The notes below the pieces were generated by a model that ran no database searches, was not told the origin of the DNA, and worked only from the letters and a program-made list of their open reading frames with translations. Made by a program: the position numbers and the translations under genes. This document shows, piece after piece, positions 23,564 through 33,230 of a stretch of DNA of 46,541 nt. This DNA is from CAYVKY01 sp964452115 (GTDB taxonomy: Bacteria; Bacteroidota; Ignavibacteria; Tepidaquicellales; Tepidaquicellaceae): assembly GCA_964452115.1 (NCBI GenBank), contig CAYVKY010000002.1:1-46541 (forward strand). Reading direction: 5' to 3'. Each line of letters starts with the position of its first letter. Position 1 is the stretch's first letter.

Positions 23564-25159
23564 ATGAAAAAAATCCTAATACTGTTTTTGCTTATCATCT
23601 CAACCGGTACTGTTTTGGCGGGAAGTGTTGACTGGAAGGAATATTCCTATTCAAAATTTATTGTTCAGACAAAAAGTGAACTCGGAATCTCCGAGGCAAC
23701 GGGGCAGATATCAATCAAAACAAATTTAGCGACGATAGATGAAAAAAATCTGAAATACAGGGTTGTAAGAATCAAAAAACTTTTTAAAGACCGGAATTCT
23801 GATAAGCAGTTGTACCAAGATTTAGGACTTGGTAAAATTTATGTGTTTTATATTCAGTGGAATCAGCAGGTGGATATGCATCAGCTTATTGATGATTACA
23901 GCGGCGATACGAACATAGTTTACAGTGAACCTGTATTTATCGGGCACAGCGCGGGACAGCGGGATTTCAATTCAGTGTTTAAATCAGGTACAAAGCCGGC
24001 ACTAATGCCGAATGACCCGCAGTTTTTTATGCAGTGGTATCTGAATAATACGGGAATAATTTCAACAACTTCGGGCGCATCTGCAAAAATCGGTGCCGAT
24101 ATAAATATGCTGAATGCATGGGAACTTGATACAGGCAGTGATGATATAATAGTTGCAATACTCGATTCGGGAATCAAAGATGACCATCCCGAGTTCAAAG
24201 GGAGAATATGGACTAACAAAAAAGAAATTCCAAATAACGGAATTGATGACGATAATAACGGATATGTTGATGATGTGAAGGGATGGAATTTTACCGAAGA
24301 CAATAATAACGCTCATGACGGATTCGGACACGGCACAAATATCGCATCAGTAATCGGGGAAAATTCGAATAACGGCGTCGCATTTGCGGGAATCAATTTC
24401 GCCTGCAAACTTATGAACTGCAAGAATCTTACCGATGACAACCGCGGCGATTACGACTGGTGGATTGAATCAATTCAGTATGCTGCTGACAACGGCGCAA
24501 GGATTATAAATATGAGCGAAGGCGGTGAAGACTATTCAAAAACCCTTAAGAAAGCGATTGACTATGCTTTGGCAAAAGGGGTATTTATCGTCACCGCAAT
24601 GATGAACAAAGGCGACGGGAAAAATTATTATCCGGCGAGTCTGCCCGGAGTGTTTGCAGTCGGAGCAACCGATACCGATGACAGGCGCTGCAAAAAGTTC
24701 ACGTGGGGCGGCGGAAGCTGCTGGGGCAAGCATATCAAGGTGGTTGCACCCGGAAATAAAATTTACGGTCTTGATAATAATGATGATTTAAAATACGATG
24801 TTTCGTGGAGCGGCACGTCACAGGCAACAGCCATCGTAAGCGGAATTGCTTCGCTGCTGCTTTCTCAGAATCCGGACAGGACGAAGGAAGATTTAAATAA
24901 TATACTTATTTCGACGGCAAAGGACAGAGTCGGCGACCCGCGCGAGGACACTCCCGGATGGGACCAATATATGGGATTCGGGCGCGTTGATGCATACACT
25001 GCACTTATGTATGAGTACAACGGATATAACGTTGACAAAGATAAAGTCAGGGTAAAGCGCGAAACGTCGAATAAGGAAGATCCCGCGGGGAAGGAGAGCT
25101 CTGACCTTGAGAAGAAGCGGAAAGAAGCCAAAGCGGCTGAGGAAAAGCCCGGCCAGTGA
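23564..25159 (+). CDS. Secreted subtilisin-like serine protease (S8)
   Basis: Exported peptidase with an N-terminal signal peptide (MKKILILFLLIISTGTVLAG), a propeptide region to about residue 150, and a subtilase domain with Asp201 (AILDSGI), His256 (GFGHGTNIA) and Ser419 (WSGTSQATA). An oxyanion-hole Asn is likely in TAMMNKGDG. Between Asp and His is a calcium-like loop rich in Asp/Asn (IDDDNNGYVDD). The C-terminus is a lysine/glutamate-rich tail of about 40 residues without a T9SS sorting domain. It starts 36 bases after the desulfurase gene and ends at a terminator, so some read-through from the operon is possible, though function looks unrelated. Confidence 0.9.
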   Translation: MKKILILFLLIISTGTVLAGSVDWKEYSYSKFIVQTKSELGISEATGQISIKTNLATIDEKNLKYRVVRIKKLFKDRNSDKQLYQDLGLGKIYVFYIQWNQQVDMHQLIDDYSGDTNIVYSEPVFIGHSAGQRDFNSVFKSGTKPALMPNDPQFFMQWYLNNTGIISTTSGASAKIGADINMLNAWELDTGSDDIIVAILDSGIKDDHPEFKGRIWTNKKEIPNNGIDDDNNGYVDDVKGWNFTEDNNNAHDGFGHGTNIASVIGENSNNGVAFAGINFACKLMNCKNLTDDNRGDYDWWIESIQYAADNGARIINMSEGGEDYSKTLKKAIDYALAKGVFIVTAMMNKGDGKNYYPASLPGVFAVGATDTDDRRCKKFTWGGGSCWGKHIKVVAPGNKIYGLDNNDDLKYDVSWSGTSQATAIVSGIASLLLSQNPDRTKEDLNNILISTAKDRVGDPREDTPGWDQYMGFGRVDAYTALMYEYNGYNVDKDKVRVKRETSNKEDPAGKESSDLEKKRKEAKAAEEKPGQ

Positions 25160-25182
25160 TAAAGAGTTCAATGTATAATTTT

Positions 25183-25207
25183 AAGGGCTGAGAAGCCCTT
25201 TTTTTTT
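25183..25207 (+). terminator. Rho-independent terminator after the protease gene
   Basis: Perfect seven-base stem AAGGGCT / AGCCCTT with a GAGA loop followed by seven further T residues. It is the first clear terminator downstream of korB and marks the end of the 21-kb same-strand run that starts with the xanthine dehydrogenase genes. Confidence 0.9.
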
Positions 25208-25355
25208 AATATTTTTTGATAAATATCAAAAAATATCCGGACTTAGAATTTTTTAAATTTTTTTTCGTGAACTTCATTTTTCTATTGCATAAAAAAATCG
25301 GAATTCATATTTTATTAAGTCGTTCTTTTAAATAGATCTTTTTTATAACCTAAAA

Positions 25356-25361
25356 AAGGAG
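25356..25361 (+). promoter_or_regulatory. Shine-Dalgarno site of the NlpC/P60 lipoprotein
   Basis: AAGGAG, five bases before the ATG. It fixes the start of the lipoprotein gene, which has its own 160-base upstream region after a terminator and so probably its own promoter. Confidence 0.6.
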
Positions 25362-25366
25362 AAATA

Positions 25367-26023
25367 ATGATTCTCTTCAAAACACCTCGGTTATTTTTAC
25401 CGGTATTATTGTTAATTGCTGCGGTAATGGTAACGGGATGTTCCAGCACTAGAGAACTCACCATGCAAGGGGCAACAGAAAACCTTAAGAAGCAGGAAAC
25501 GGTTCAGGGTGTTAATGCATACACGAATTCTTCCGAATTAGTAGCCACCAACACCTTTTCTGTAAAAACTTCGTTGTCAAAAGGTAATTTAGAGTCTCTT
25601 TCGAGTTCACTCGCTGGTTCTCTAGCTTCATCAGATCTGAATTATTCATATATGAAAGATGAGCTGATGAACAAAATCATCGAGTACATCAACACTCCGT
25701 ATGTTTGGGGTGGTACTTCCAAATCGGGAATTGATTGTTCAGGTTTCGTACAAACTGTAATGTATAATGCTTTCGGCGTATCTCTGCCGAGAACTTCATT
25801 CGAACAATCACTGATTGGAGAAGATGTATCTCCTGAAAACTTACAATTTGGAGATTTATTGTTTTTTGACACGATGCACAAAGGACGCGTCACTCACGTT
25901 GCAATTTACCTGAAAGACGGATATTTTGCCCATTCAGGCTCGCACACAGGAGTGGCAATCGCATCACTAAACACAGATTTTTATTCAGGAACTTTCCTGA
26001 GAGCAAAAAGAGTGGTTAAGTAG
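25367..26023 (+). CDS. NlpC/P60-family lipoprotein (cell-wall hydrolase)
   Basis: Predicted outer-membrane or periplasmic lipoprotein that cleaves peptidoglycan stem peptides. The signal peptide ends in a lipobox (VTGC, Cys25). The NlpC/P60 domain occupies about residues 100-218, with the catalytic Cys124 (GIDCSGF), His177 (VTHVAIYL) and a third polar residue His near 193 (FAHSGS). A linker of about 75 serine/threonine-rich residues joins the lipid anchor to the domain. It is monocistronic, with a terminator on each side. Confidence 0.92.
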   Translation: MILFKTPRLFLPVLLLIAAVMVTGCSSTRELTMQGATENLKKQETVQGVNAYTNSSELVATNTFSVKTSLSKGNLESLSSSLAGSLASSDLNYSYMKDELMNKIIEYINTPYVWGGTSKSGIDCSGFVQTVMYNAFGVSLPRTSFEQSLIGEDVSPENLQFGDLLFFDTMHKGRVTHVAIYLKDGYFAHSGSHTGVAIASLNTDFYSGTFLRAKRVVK

Positions 26024-26054
26024 AGTTCAGATAACAATAAATTTTTGAAAATTT

Positions 26055-26092
26055 AGTCTCGGTCTCACAATAGAAATCGAGACTTTTTTTTT
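26055..26092 (+). terminator. Rho-independent terminator after the NlpC/P60 gene
   Basis: Seven-base stem AGTCTCG / CGAGACT with a 16-base loop and a run of T residues. It ends just before the permease ATG. Confidence 0.75.
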
Positions 26093-26100
26093 ATAGGCAT

Positions 26101-27027
26101 ATGATAAGGTACTCTTTAAAAAATATTGCATATTCGGTTTTAGTTATACTCGGCGTAATTACTGTGAGTTTTCTGCTGATTTACGTAATGCCCGGTGACC
26201 CAGTCAAAGCCATACTCGGCGAAAGGGCAGACCAGAAAACAGTTGAATCCGTCAGGAGCGAACTTGGGTTAGATAAACCTTTAAGTGAACGCTATATCTT
26301 GTATATTTATAAGGTGAGTAAAGGCGATTTAGGGAAGTCGTACGTGTCTAACAGAAATGTCAGGGACACCATACTGGATAAGTTTCCCGCTACGGCAATT
26401 CTTGCATTTTCCGCGCTTGTTTTATCTGCAATTTTCGGAATTTTCTTCGGCGTAATCGCAGCGGTCAAAAGGAACTCATTTACGGATAAACTACTGATGA
26501 TAATATCTCTCGGCGGCATTTCTGCGCCTCAATTCGTACTCGGACTTTTTTTCATTTTGATTTTCGGCTCCGTACTCGGAATTCTGCCGCTTTCGGGGTA
26601 TATTAACAACGGAATTCAATATCTCATACTTCCAGCTGTTACTCTGGCGTTCAGACCACTCGCAATCATCACCCGCATCACAAAAACCTCGATGCTTGAG
26701 GTTATGAATCAGGATTATATAAAAACTGCCCGCGCAAAGGGATTATCCGAATTCAGAATTTATTTCAGGCACTGCCTCAGAAATGCGCTGAATCCGCTGG
26801 TAACAACCTTAAGCGCAATTCTTGCGGCAACACTCGGCGGTGCATTTTTTGTGGAATATATTTTCAACTGGCCCGGAATGGGACTGCTTGCAATTGATTC
26901 GATTATGAAACTGGATTTTCCGATGATTCAGGGCACTGTGCTTGTTACCGCAGTTGTATTTGTAATTATCAATCTGATTGTAGATGTACTTTACGCTTTT
27001 ATTGACCCAAAAGTAAAAATTTCCTGA
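26101..27027 (+). CDS. ABC transporter permease, DppB family
   Basis: Inner-membrane permease of the dipeptide/oligopeptide/nickel ABC importer family. The N-terminus (MIRYSLKNIAYSVLVILGV) and the following PGDPV segment are typical of DppB. About six hydrophobic helices follow. The cytoplasmic EAA loop is DYIKTARAKGLSEFRIYFRH near residues 203-222. The TGA overlaps the next ATG by one base, so it pairs with the DppC-like gene. No ATP-binding or solute-binding protein gene is adjacent in the window, so the transported substrate is unknown. Confidence 0.9.
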   Translation: MIRYSLKNIAYSVLVILGVITVSFLLIYVMPGDPVKAILGERADQKTVESVRSELGLDKPLSERYILYIYKVSKGDLGKSYVSNRNVRDTILDKFPATAILAFSALVLSAIFGIFFGVIAAVKRNSFTDKLLMIISLGGISAPQFVLGLFFILIFGSVLGILPLSGYINNGIQYLILPAVTLAFRPLAIITRITKTSMLEVMNQDYIKTARAKGLSEFRIYFRHCLRNALNPLVTTLSAILAATLGGAFFVEYIFNWPGMGLLAIDSIMKLDFPMIQGTVLVTAVVFVIINLIVDVLYAFIDPKVKIS

Positions 27028-28067
27028 TGACAAAAGATAATGACAGAAGCATATCGCCGTTCAAACTTTCTATGCTGCGGCTATTGAAAAACAAGCTTGC
27101 GCTTTCGGGATTAATAATTCTTTTTATTTTAATTCTGACTGCGGTATTTGCGGATGTTATTTCACCGTACAATCCCGATATGCAGATGCTGGAATATTCA
27201 TCAAAACCGGTTTTTTTCAAAGGACAAGTGTTATTGCTTTCGGGCAGCCGCTCGCCTCTGCCGTTTAAAGAAATTATTTCAGTCAGTGATTCAGGCGTTG
27301 TTTTTTTGGATAATACAAACAGGCAAATTTCGCTATCTTTGAGTGAGCTAAACGGGAAAACCGAAAAGGAGTTTGTCAAAGATATGTTTTTTGTCTTAGG
27401 TACGGACAGATACGGAAGGGATGTACTCAGCAGGCTGATTTACGGCAGCAGAATAAGTCTATCGGTTGGCTTGATATCCGAACTGATTGCAATTTTTATA
27501 GGCATTCTGCTCGGTTCGCTTGCGGGATATTTCAGAGGAGTGACAGACAAGTTTATAATGTGGATTGTATCGGTGGTATGGGCTTTTCCGTCAATACTTT
27601 TTGTCATTTCAATATCGGTTGTACTCGGCAAGGGTTTTTGGCAGGCGTTTGTTGCAATCGGGCTCACGAGCTGGGTGGATATTGCAAGAATAGTAAGAGG
27701 GCAGATGATTTCTCAGCGTGAACTTGAATATGTGGAAGCCGCAAAAGTAACGGGACTTCCATTTTACAGAATTATTTTCCGTCATCTTCTGCCGAACTGC
27801 ATGTCGGCAGTGATTGTTACGGCAACCGTCGGACTCGCATCGGCGATAATTTTTGAGGCAAGCCTGAGTTTTCTCGGACTGGGAGTTCAGCCGCCTGCGG
27901 CAAGCTGGGGACAAATGATTTTCGACGGTTATAAGTATATAATCGCAGGCACAAACTGGACTCTGGCGCTGATTCCGGGTGCGGCGATTCTGCTGACGGT
28001 TTTTTGCGTGAATTTACTCGGAGACGGACTCCGTGATGCATTTGATGTTAATTTAAAAAATAATTAA
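27027..28067 (+). CDS. ABC transporter permease, DppC family
   Basis: Second permease of the pair. It begins with a cytoplasmic stretch and one helix (LSGLIILFILILTAVFADV), followed by the LGTDRYGRDVLSRLIYGSR motif of DppC proteins and further helices with the EAA loop (YVEAAKVTGLPFYRIIFRH). It is 346 residues, longer than the usual 280-300, because about 65 extra residues lie between the first helix region and LGTDRYGRD, on the predicted periplasmic side. This insertion may contact a binding protein. Three bases separate it from dprA. Confidence 0.9.
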   Translation: MTKDNDRSISPFKLSMLRLLKNKLALSGLIILFILILTAVFADVISPYNPDMQMLEYSSKPVFFKGQVLLLSGSRSPLPFKEIISVSDSGVVFLDNTNRQISLSLSELNGKTEKEFVKDMFFVLGTDRYGRDVLSRLIYGSRISLSVGLISELIAIFIGILLGSLAGYFRGVTDKFIMWIVSVVWAFPSILFVISISVVLGKGFWQAFVAIGLTSWVDIARIVRGQMISQRELEYVEAAKVTGLPFYRIIFRHLLPNCMSAVIVTATVGLASAIIFEASLSFLGLGVQPPAASWGQMIFDGYKYIIAGTNWTLALIPGAAILLTVFCVNLLGDGLRDAFDVNLKNN

Positions 28068-28069
28068 CT

Positions 28070-29194
28070 ATGAGCAGTGAAAATTTTTTAAAGGCAGTTT
28101 ATTTTCTGAAGCAGGTTCAGAATATCGGAAACATAAAAATTTTAAATATTCTGAACTCGTTCAAAAATCCCGATGATATTTTCAAAGCGGGCGAAAGTGA
28201 ATTTATACGGATTGAGGGAATCACTCATACCGCATACAAGGCGATTGCCGGAGCACGGAAGAATTTGCAGGAAATTGAAAGAAAATATGATTCGCTTAGA
28301 GATAAATGCGAAAGGAAAGGAATCAAAATCATCACAATCAACGATGAAGAATATCCATCCAATCTGAAAAAAATTTTTAATGCGCCTGTGATTTTGTATT
28401 ATAAGGGCAGGCTGGATGCAAGCGATGAATATTCGATCGGAGTTGTCGGAACGCGTTACTGTTCGGAGTACGGATATAATTCGTGCACAAAAATTGTTGA
28501 AGAACTTGCGGAGAAAAAGATTCCGATAATCAGCGGACTTGCAAAAGGCATAGACAGCGTTGCACACGTTACTGCGCTGAAAAATAATACGCTTACGTAT
28601 GCAGTGCTCGGATGCGGTGTGGATGTGATTTATCCGGCGGAGAACAGAAAAATTTATGAAGAAATTGAAAGCAAAGGAGCGCTGATTTCCGAATATGAAC
28701 CCGGAGCAAAACCCGATAAGGGAAATTTTCCCGACAGAAACAGAATTATAAGCGGAATAAGTCTCGGTATTCTTGTAGTGGAAACCGGTTTGAAAGGCGG
28801 CTCGCTTTTGACAACGGGCTTTGCACTTGACCAGAACAGGGAAATTTTTGCGGTTCCGGCTTCGATCTTCCAGAAAAGATTTGAAGGTACAAATGATATG
28901 ATAAAAAAAGGCGTGGCAAAGCTCACATCATCCGCAGAAGATATTTTAATCGAACTGGATTTCAGGCTTAAGGATTATCTCAGCGATAAGGAATTTGTCA
29001 ACGAAGAAAAAGTTCTCGCATTAAATATGTTTGAAAAAACTTTATATGATACTTTGAATCACGAGCCGATGTACATTGATGAAATAAGTGAAAAAAGCAA
29101 TCTATCAATATCGGATTGTTTGGTTTACTTATTATCCCTTGAATTTAAATCGCTAATAAGGCAACTTCCCGGTAAAAGATTCGTAAAAAGATAA
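28070..29194 (+). CDS. dprA: DNA-processing protein DprA
   Basis: Loads RecA onto incoming single-stranded DNA in natural transformation. It has an N-terminal helical (SAM-like) region, the Rossmann-like core with GVVGTR near residue 125, SGLAKGIDSVAH near 164 and FPDRNRIISG near 220, and a C-terminal winged-helix segment (about 310-374). At 374 residues it is full length. It begins three bases after the permease pair and ends just before the DUF3109 gene. Confidence 0.95.
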   Translation: MSSENFLKAVYFLKQVQNIGNIKILNILNSFKNPDDIFKAGESEFIRIEGITHTAYKAIAGARKNLQEIERKYDSLRDKCERKGIKIITINDEEYPSNLKKIFNAPVILYYKGRLDASDEYSIGVVGTRYCSEYGYNSCTKIVEELAEKKIPIISGLAKGIDSVAHVTALKNNTLTYAVLGCGVDVIYPAENRKIYEEIESKGALISEYEPGAKPDKGNFPDRNRIISGISLGILVVETGLKGGSLLTTGFALDQNREIFAVPASIFQKRFEGTNDMIKKGVAKLTSSAEDILIELDFRLKDYLSDKEFVNEEKVLALNMFEKTLYDTLNHEPMYIDEISEKSNLSISDCLVYLLSLEFKSLIRQLPGKRFVKR

Positions 29195-29199
29195 AGCAA

Positions 29200-29760
29200 A
29201 TGAAAGAATATCTGATTGATGACAGAATTTTCAATGAAAAATTTTCCTGCGACCTGAGCGCGTGCAAAGGTGCCTGCTGCGTCACTCCCGGCACATTAGG
29301 TGCGCCCGTAACGGAGGAGGAACTGAAAGTCATTGAAAGTTTAACCGAAAAAGTATTAAATTTACTTGAACCTGATAAACAGAATGTGATATTGCAGCAT
29401 GGAATTTATGACAAGGAAGGCGGAAAATATTATTTAAGCACGCTGAACGCAAATGACTGCGTTTTTTCATATTATGATGTAGGTATTGCAAAGTGTATAT
29501 TTCAGAAACTGTATAGCGAAAATAAAATAGATTTTAAAAAACCTCTTTCGTGCGATCTTTTTCCTATCAGAATTTCAAAATTATTTTCGCTGAAAGACGG
29601 AGAGAAATATTATATGAGATATGAAAAGTGCGCGGAGTGCATTCCGGCAGTGAAAAAAGGAAATGAAGAAAATATAACAATATTCGAATATTGCAATGAC
29701 GCGCTGAAAAGAATAATGACTGATGAAGAACTGAAAAGATTTAAAAACGGAAATACTTAA
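29200..29760 (+). CDS. DUF3109 family cysteine-rich protein
   Basis: Small cytoplasmic protein with the pattern FSCDLSACKGACC near residues 15-27, which I recognise from DUF3109, a family common in Bacteroidota. Further cysteines (DCVFS, KCIFQ, LSCDLFPIRI, CAECIPA, YCND) suggest metal or Fe-S binding. Function is unknown. It lies between dprA and rpoN with short spacing. Confidence 0.8.
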   Translation: MKEYLIDDRIFNEKFSCDLSACKGACCVTPGTLGAPVTEEELKVIESLTEKVLNLLEPDKQNVILQHGIYDKEGGKYYLSTLNANDCVFSYYDVGIAKCIFQKLYSENKIDFKKPLSCDLFPIRISKLFSLKDGEKYYMRYEKCAECIPAVKKGNEENITIFEYCNDALKRIMTDEELKRFKNGNT

Positions 29761-29793
29761 ATTAAAAATAAATATAATTAGAAAATACTTCGT

Positions 29794-31257
29794 ATGTTAA
29801 AAAGCACACAAAAGCAGCTGCAAGTTCAAAAGCCGATGCCTGTGCTGGTTCAGAAACAGAACATCCTTATGCTTCCGACTCTTGCCTTTGAGCAAATGAT
29901 AAAACAGGAGCTCGAGGTTAATCCATTTCTCGAGGAAACAGATGAGGCAGATGTAGATATTGACAATGAAATCTCCGAAGAGCAGACATTAGAAACAGAA
30001 AGAGATGATGAACCCGAAGTTTCCAAAGAAGATGAATTTGATATTGATGATTTTTCTACCGACGACCTTGACGGATATAAAACGGGCGATGGCGGCGAAA
30101 AGAACAGAAGGCTTATTTACGAAAATATCTGGTCGTCAACTGAATCATTAAGGGAAAGTCTGACGCAGCAGCTGTTGATACTTCATTTATCCGATAGAGA
30201 ATATTATATCGGCGAAGAACTTGTGAACCTGATTGATTCCGAAGGTTATATCAGGCAGACAAATGCCGGACTGCTTATAGAAATTAATGACCTTAAAAAA
30301 GGCACTGCATTTGAAAACGAAGAATTTACGGAAGACGAAATTGAAAAAGTAATAGGATATATTCATCAGCTTGACCCTCCGGGAATCGGCGCAAGAAATT
30401 TATTTGAATGTCTGATAATTCAGATTAAACATTCAACAACGGATGATGATTTCAAAAATCTGTGCATAAAAATTCTGACGGATTATTCCGAAGACCTGAG
30501 ACTTAAAAGATATGAAAAACTTATCAAAGAACTCGGGATAGACAATGAGGTGATTAATAAAGTTTTTGAGTTTATTTCCAAATTAAATCCCAAACCGGGA
30601 GTTGCGTTCAAGGATTCGGTACAGGAGTATATTTATCCGGATTTTGAAGTTTATGAAGTTGACGGAAAATGGAAAGCGGAACTTACCGAGAAAAATTTTC
30701 CGAGGATAAGGCTCAACGACCACTATCTGAAAGTTATTAAAAACGATAAACGGAATATTAAACCCGAATTCAAAACTTTTGTTAAAGACAATTATGAAAA
30801 AGCAAAATGGTTTCTGGATTCAATAATCTCAAGAAGGGAAACTATGATGCTTGTGATGAATTACATACTCGATAAGCAGAAAGAGTTTTTTGACACTTCG
30901 GGAAAGCAGCTCGTGCCGATGTTTGAAAAGGAACTTGCCGAAAAAATCGGAAGGGACATTTCCACCATCAGCAGAACGGTGCGCGGCAAGTACGTTCAGA
31001 CTGATTTCGGCATATTTGAACTGAAGCATTTTTTCAGTAATTCGATGAAGAATCAAACGGGCGAGGATATCTCAACTAAAGAGATAAAAGCAAAAATGCA
31101 GAGCATAATCGGACAGGAAAATCCGCTGAATCCATTTACAGATGATGAACTCGAATCCGAACTTAAAAAAGCCGGTTACAACATTTCACGCCGAACGGTG
31201 GCGAAATACCGCGAAGCATTGAAAATCCCGAAAGCAAGATTAAGAAGAAAAATTTAA
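29794..31257 (+). CDS. rpoN: RNA polymerase sigma-54 factor
   Basis: Alternative sigma factor that recognises -24/-12 promoters and needs an AAA+ activator. Region I is glutamine- and leucine-rich (QKQLQVQKPMPVLVQKQNIL). An acidic region II (about residues 45-95) follows, then the core-binding and DNA-binding domains. The RpoN box RRTVAKYREAL is at 466-476. In E. coli the purine island is activated by a sigma-54 regulator (YgeV), but I see no -24/-12 site before the xanthine dehydrogenase operon here, so the shared window is not evidence of control. It precedes hslV by 11 bases. Confidence 0.95.
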   Translation: MLKSTQKQLQVQKPMPVLVQKQNILMLPTLAFEQMIKQELEVNPFLEETDEADVDIDNEISEEQTLETERDDEPEVSKEDEFDIDDFSTDDLDGYKTGDGGEKNRRLIYENIWSSTESLRESLTQQLLILHLSDREYYIGEELVNLIDSEGYIRQTNAGLLIEINDLKKGTAFENEEFTEDEIEKVIGYIHQLDPPGIGARNLFECLIIQIKHSTTDDDFKNLCIKILTDYSEDLRLKRYEKLIKELGIDNEVINKVFEFISKLNPKPGVAFKDSVQEYIYPDFEVYEVDGKWKAELTEKNFPRIRLNDHYLKVIKNDKRNIKPEFKTFVKDNYEKAKWFLDSIISRRETMMLVMNYILDKQKEFFDTSGKQLVPMFEKELAEKIGRDISTISRTVRGKYVQTDFGIFELKHFFSNSMKNQTGEDISTKEIKAKMQSIIGQENPLNPFTDDELESELKKAGYNISRRTVAKYREALKIPKARLRRKI

Positions 31258-31268
31258 AATTATTAATA

Positions 31269-31811
31269 ATGAAAATAAGAGCAACAACAGTAGTAGGATT
31301 AATTAAAGACGGACACGCAGTGCTCGGAAGCGACGGACAAGTGACGCAGGGCAACACTGTGATGAAACACACAACGAAAAAAATCCGGAAAATTTACAAC
31401 GATAAAATTCTGGTCGGCTTTGCAGGCTCAACATCGGATGCTTTCACATTGTTCGAAAGATTTGAAGGGAAACTTGAGCAGTATAAAGGAAATGTGGTCA
31501 GGGCGGCAACAGAACTTGCAAAAGACTGGAGAACGGATAAATACCTCAGAAAGCTCGAGGCGCTTCTGGCAGTTGTTTCAAAGGATAAAACGCTCATCAT
31601 TTCGGGAATCGGCGATGTGATTGAACCTGATGACGGCATAGTTGCCATCGGCTCGGGCGGACCGTATGCGCTTGCGGCGGCGAGGGTTATGTTGAAATAC
31701 ACAAATCTCACAGCCAAAGAAATCGTAAAGGAAGCGCTCACGCAGGCATCGGAAATATGCATATACACGAACAACAATTTTACAATTGAAGAATTAAATC
31801 AGACAAAATGA
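31269..31811 (+). CDS. hslV: ATP-dependent protease proteolytic subunit HslV
   Basis: Twelve-subunit threonine protease that partners with HslU. The first five residues (MKIRA) are removed to expose Thr6 (TTVVGL). The family motifs GSDGQVTQGNTVMKH, GFAGSTSDAF and IGSGGPYALAAARVM are present. The 180-residue length is standard. It overlaps hslU by four bases. Confidence 0.97.
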   Translation: MKIRATTVVGLIKDGHAVLGSDGQVTQGNTVMKHTTKKIRKIYNDKILVGFAGSTSDAFTLFERFEGKLEQYKGNVVRAATELAKDWRTDKYLRKLEALLAVVSKDKTLIISGIGDVIEPDDGIVAIGSGGPYALAAARVMLKYTNLTAKEIVKEALTQASEICIYTNNNFTIEELNQTK

Positions 31812-33214
31812 AAAACCATAAGAAAGCAGCGACGATATATCAATTGACACCGTCGGAAATAGTAACTGAATTAAATAAATACATCATCGGGCAGGATAAT
31901 GCCAAAAAATCTGTTGCGATTGCGCTGAGGAACAGATGGAGGCGGCAGCAGGTTGAAGGAGTGCTGCGCGATGAAATAATGCCGAATAATATTATATTGA
32001 TTGGTCCGACCGGAGTCGGCAAAACCGAAATTGCAAGAAGAATTTCAAAGCTTGCAAACGCACCGTTTGTTAAGGTGGAAGCATCTAAGTTTACGGAAGT
32101 CGGATATGTCGGCAGGGATGTGGAATCAATGATACGTGAACTGACAGACCTGTCTGTGAACATGGTAAAGATGGAACAGACGGAAGTTGTAAGTAAAAAA
32201 GCAGAAGAAAATGTAAACGAAAAACTTTTGGACTACCTCATTCCGCCTGTAAAGAAAAAACCAAGACCTGCCGCAGAAGATTCGGCATCGGCAGCACTTG
32301 TACCGCCAGAAGAGGAATCCGAAGAAGCAAACAACAGAACCCGCGAAAAATTCAGAGCAATGCTTGTGAAAGGCGAACTTGACGAGAGGGTAATTGAAAT
32401 GGATGTATCGTCAAGTAATGCTCCGATGATGCAGGTGCTTGGACCGTTCAATCTGGAAGAGATGGGAATAAATATGCAGGATTTGTTCGGAAACATTTCG
32501 CCGAAAAAATCTAAACGCAGAAAATTGTCAATTTCCGAAGCCAGAAAAATTCTAATGCAGGAAGAAATTCAGAAACTGATTGATATGGACAGCGTGATAA
32601 AAGAAGCAATCGCAAGGGCAGAGCAGTCGGGGATAGTATTTATTGATGAAATTGACAAAATAGCAGGCGGGCACGGACACGCCGGTCCTGACGTTTCGCG
32701 CGAAGGCGTACAGCGCGATTTGCTGCCGATTGTTGAAGGTTCAACCGTGATGACAAAATACGGACCGGTAAAATCAGACCACATATTGTTTATGGCTTCG
32801 GGTGCATTCCATATCTCAAAACCCAGCGACCTGATTCCCGAACTTCAGGGAAGGTTTCCGATTCGTGTTGAACTCAACAGTCTGACGGAAGATGATTTTT
32901 ACAAAATTCTGACAACGCCGGAAAATGCCCTCGTAAAGCAGTATAAGGCGCTGCTCGAAACCGAAGGCGTAACGATTGAATTCAGCGATGAAGCGCTTAA
33001 GGAAATTGCAAAAACTGCAACCGAAGTTAACGAAGAAGTTGAAAACATCGGCGCAAGAAGGCTTCATACAATTCTGATGGCTTTGATGGAAGATATACTT
33101 TTTGAAATTCCGGATAAACTGATGGAAAAAAATATTACGATTGATAAAAATCTTGTAGTTGAAAAAATGAGTTCAATTGTCAAGAACCGCGATTTAAGCA
33201 GGTACATTTTATAA
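31808..33214 (+). CDS. hslU: ATP-dependent protease ATPase subunit HslU
   Basis: AAA+ unfoldase that feeds HslV. Walker A is GPTGVGKTE near residues 66-74, Walker B is IVFIDEID near 276-283, and the pore motif is GYVG near 97. An I-domain (about 110-260) is charged and contains a low-complexity stretch (SASAALVPPEEESEE). The C-terminal DLSRYIL tail that docks into HslV is intact. Coupled to hslV by ATGA overlap. Confidence 0.97.
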   Translation: MKNHKKAATIYQLTPSEIVTELNKYIIGQDNAKKSVAIALRNRWRRQQVEGVLRDEIMPNNIILIGPTGVGKTEIARRISKLANAPFVKVEASKFTEVGYVGRDVESMIRELTDLSVNMVKMEQTEVVSKKAEENVNEKLLDYLIPPVKKKPRPAAEDSASAALVPPEEESEEANNRTREKFRAMLVKGELDERVIEMDVSSSNAPMMQVLGPFNLEEMGINMQDLFGNISPKKSKRRKLSISEARKILMQEEIQKLIDMDSVIKEAIARAEQSGIVFIDEIDKIAGGHGHAGPDVSREGVQRDLLPIVEGSTVMTKYGPVKSDHILFMASGAFHISKPSDLIPELQGRFPIRVELNSLTEDDFYKILTTPENALVKQYKALLETEGVTIEFSDEALKEIAKTATEVNEEVENIGARRLHTILMALMEDILFEIPDKLMEKNITIDKNLVVEKMSSIVKNRDLSRYIL

Positions 33215-33230
33215 ATTATATTTATTCAAA

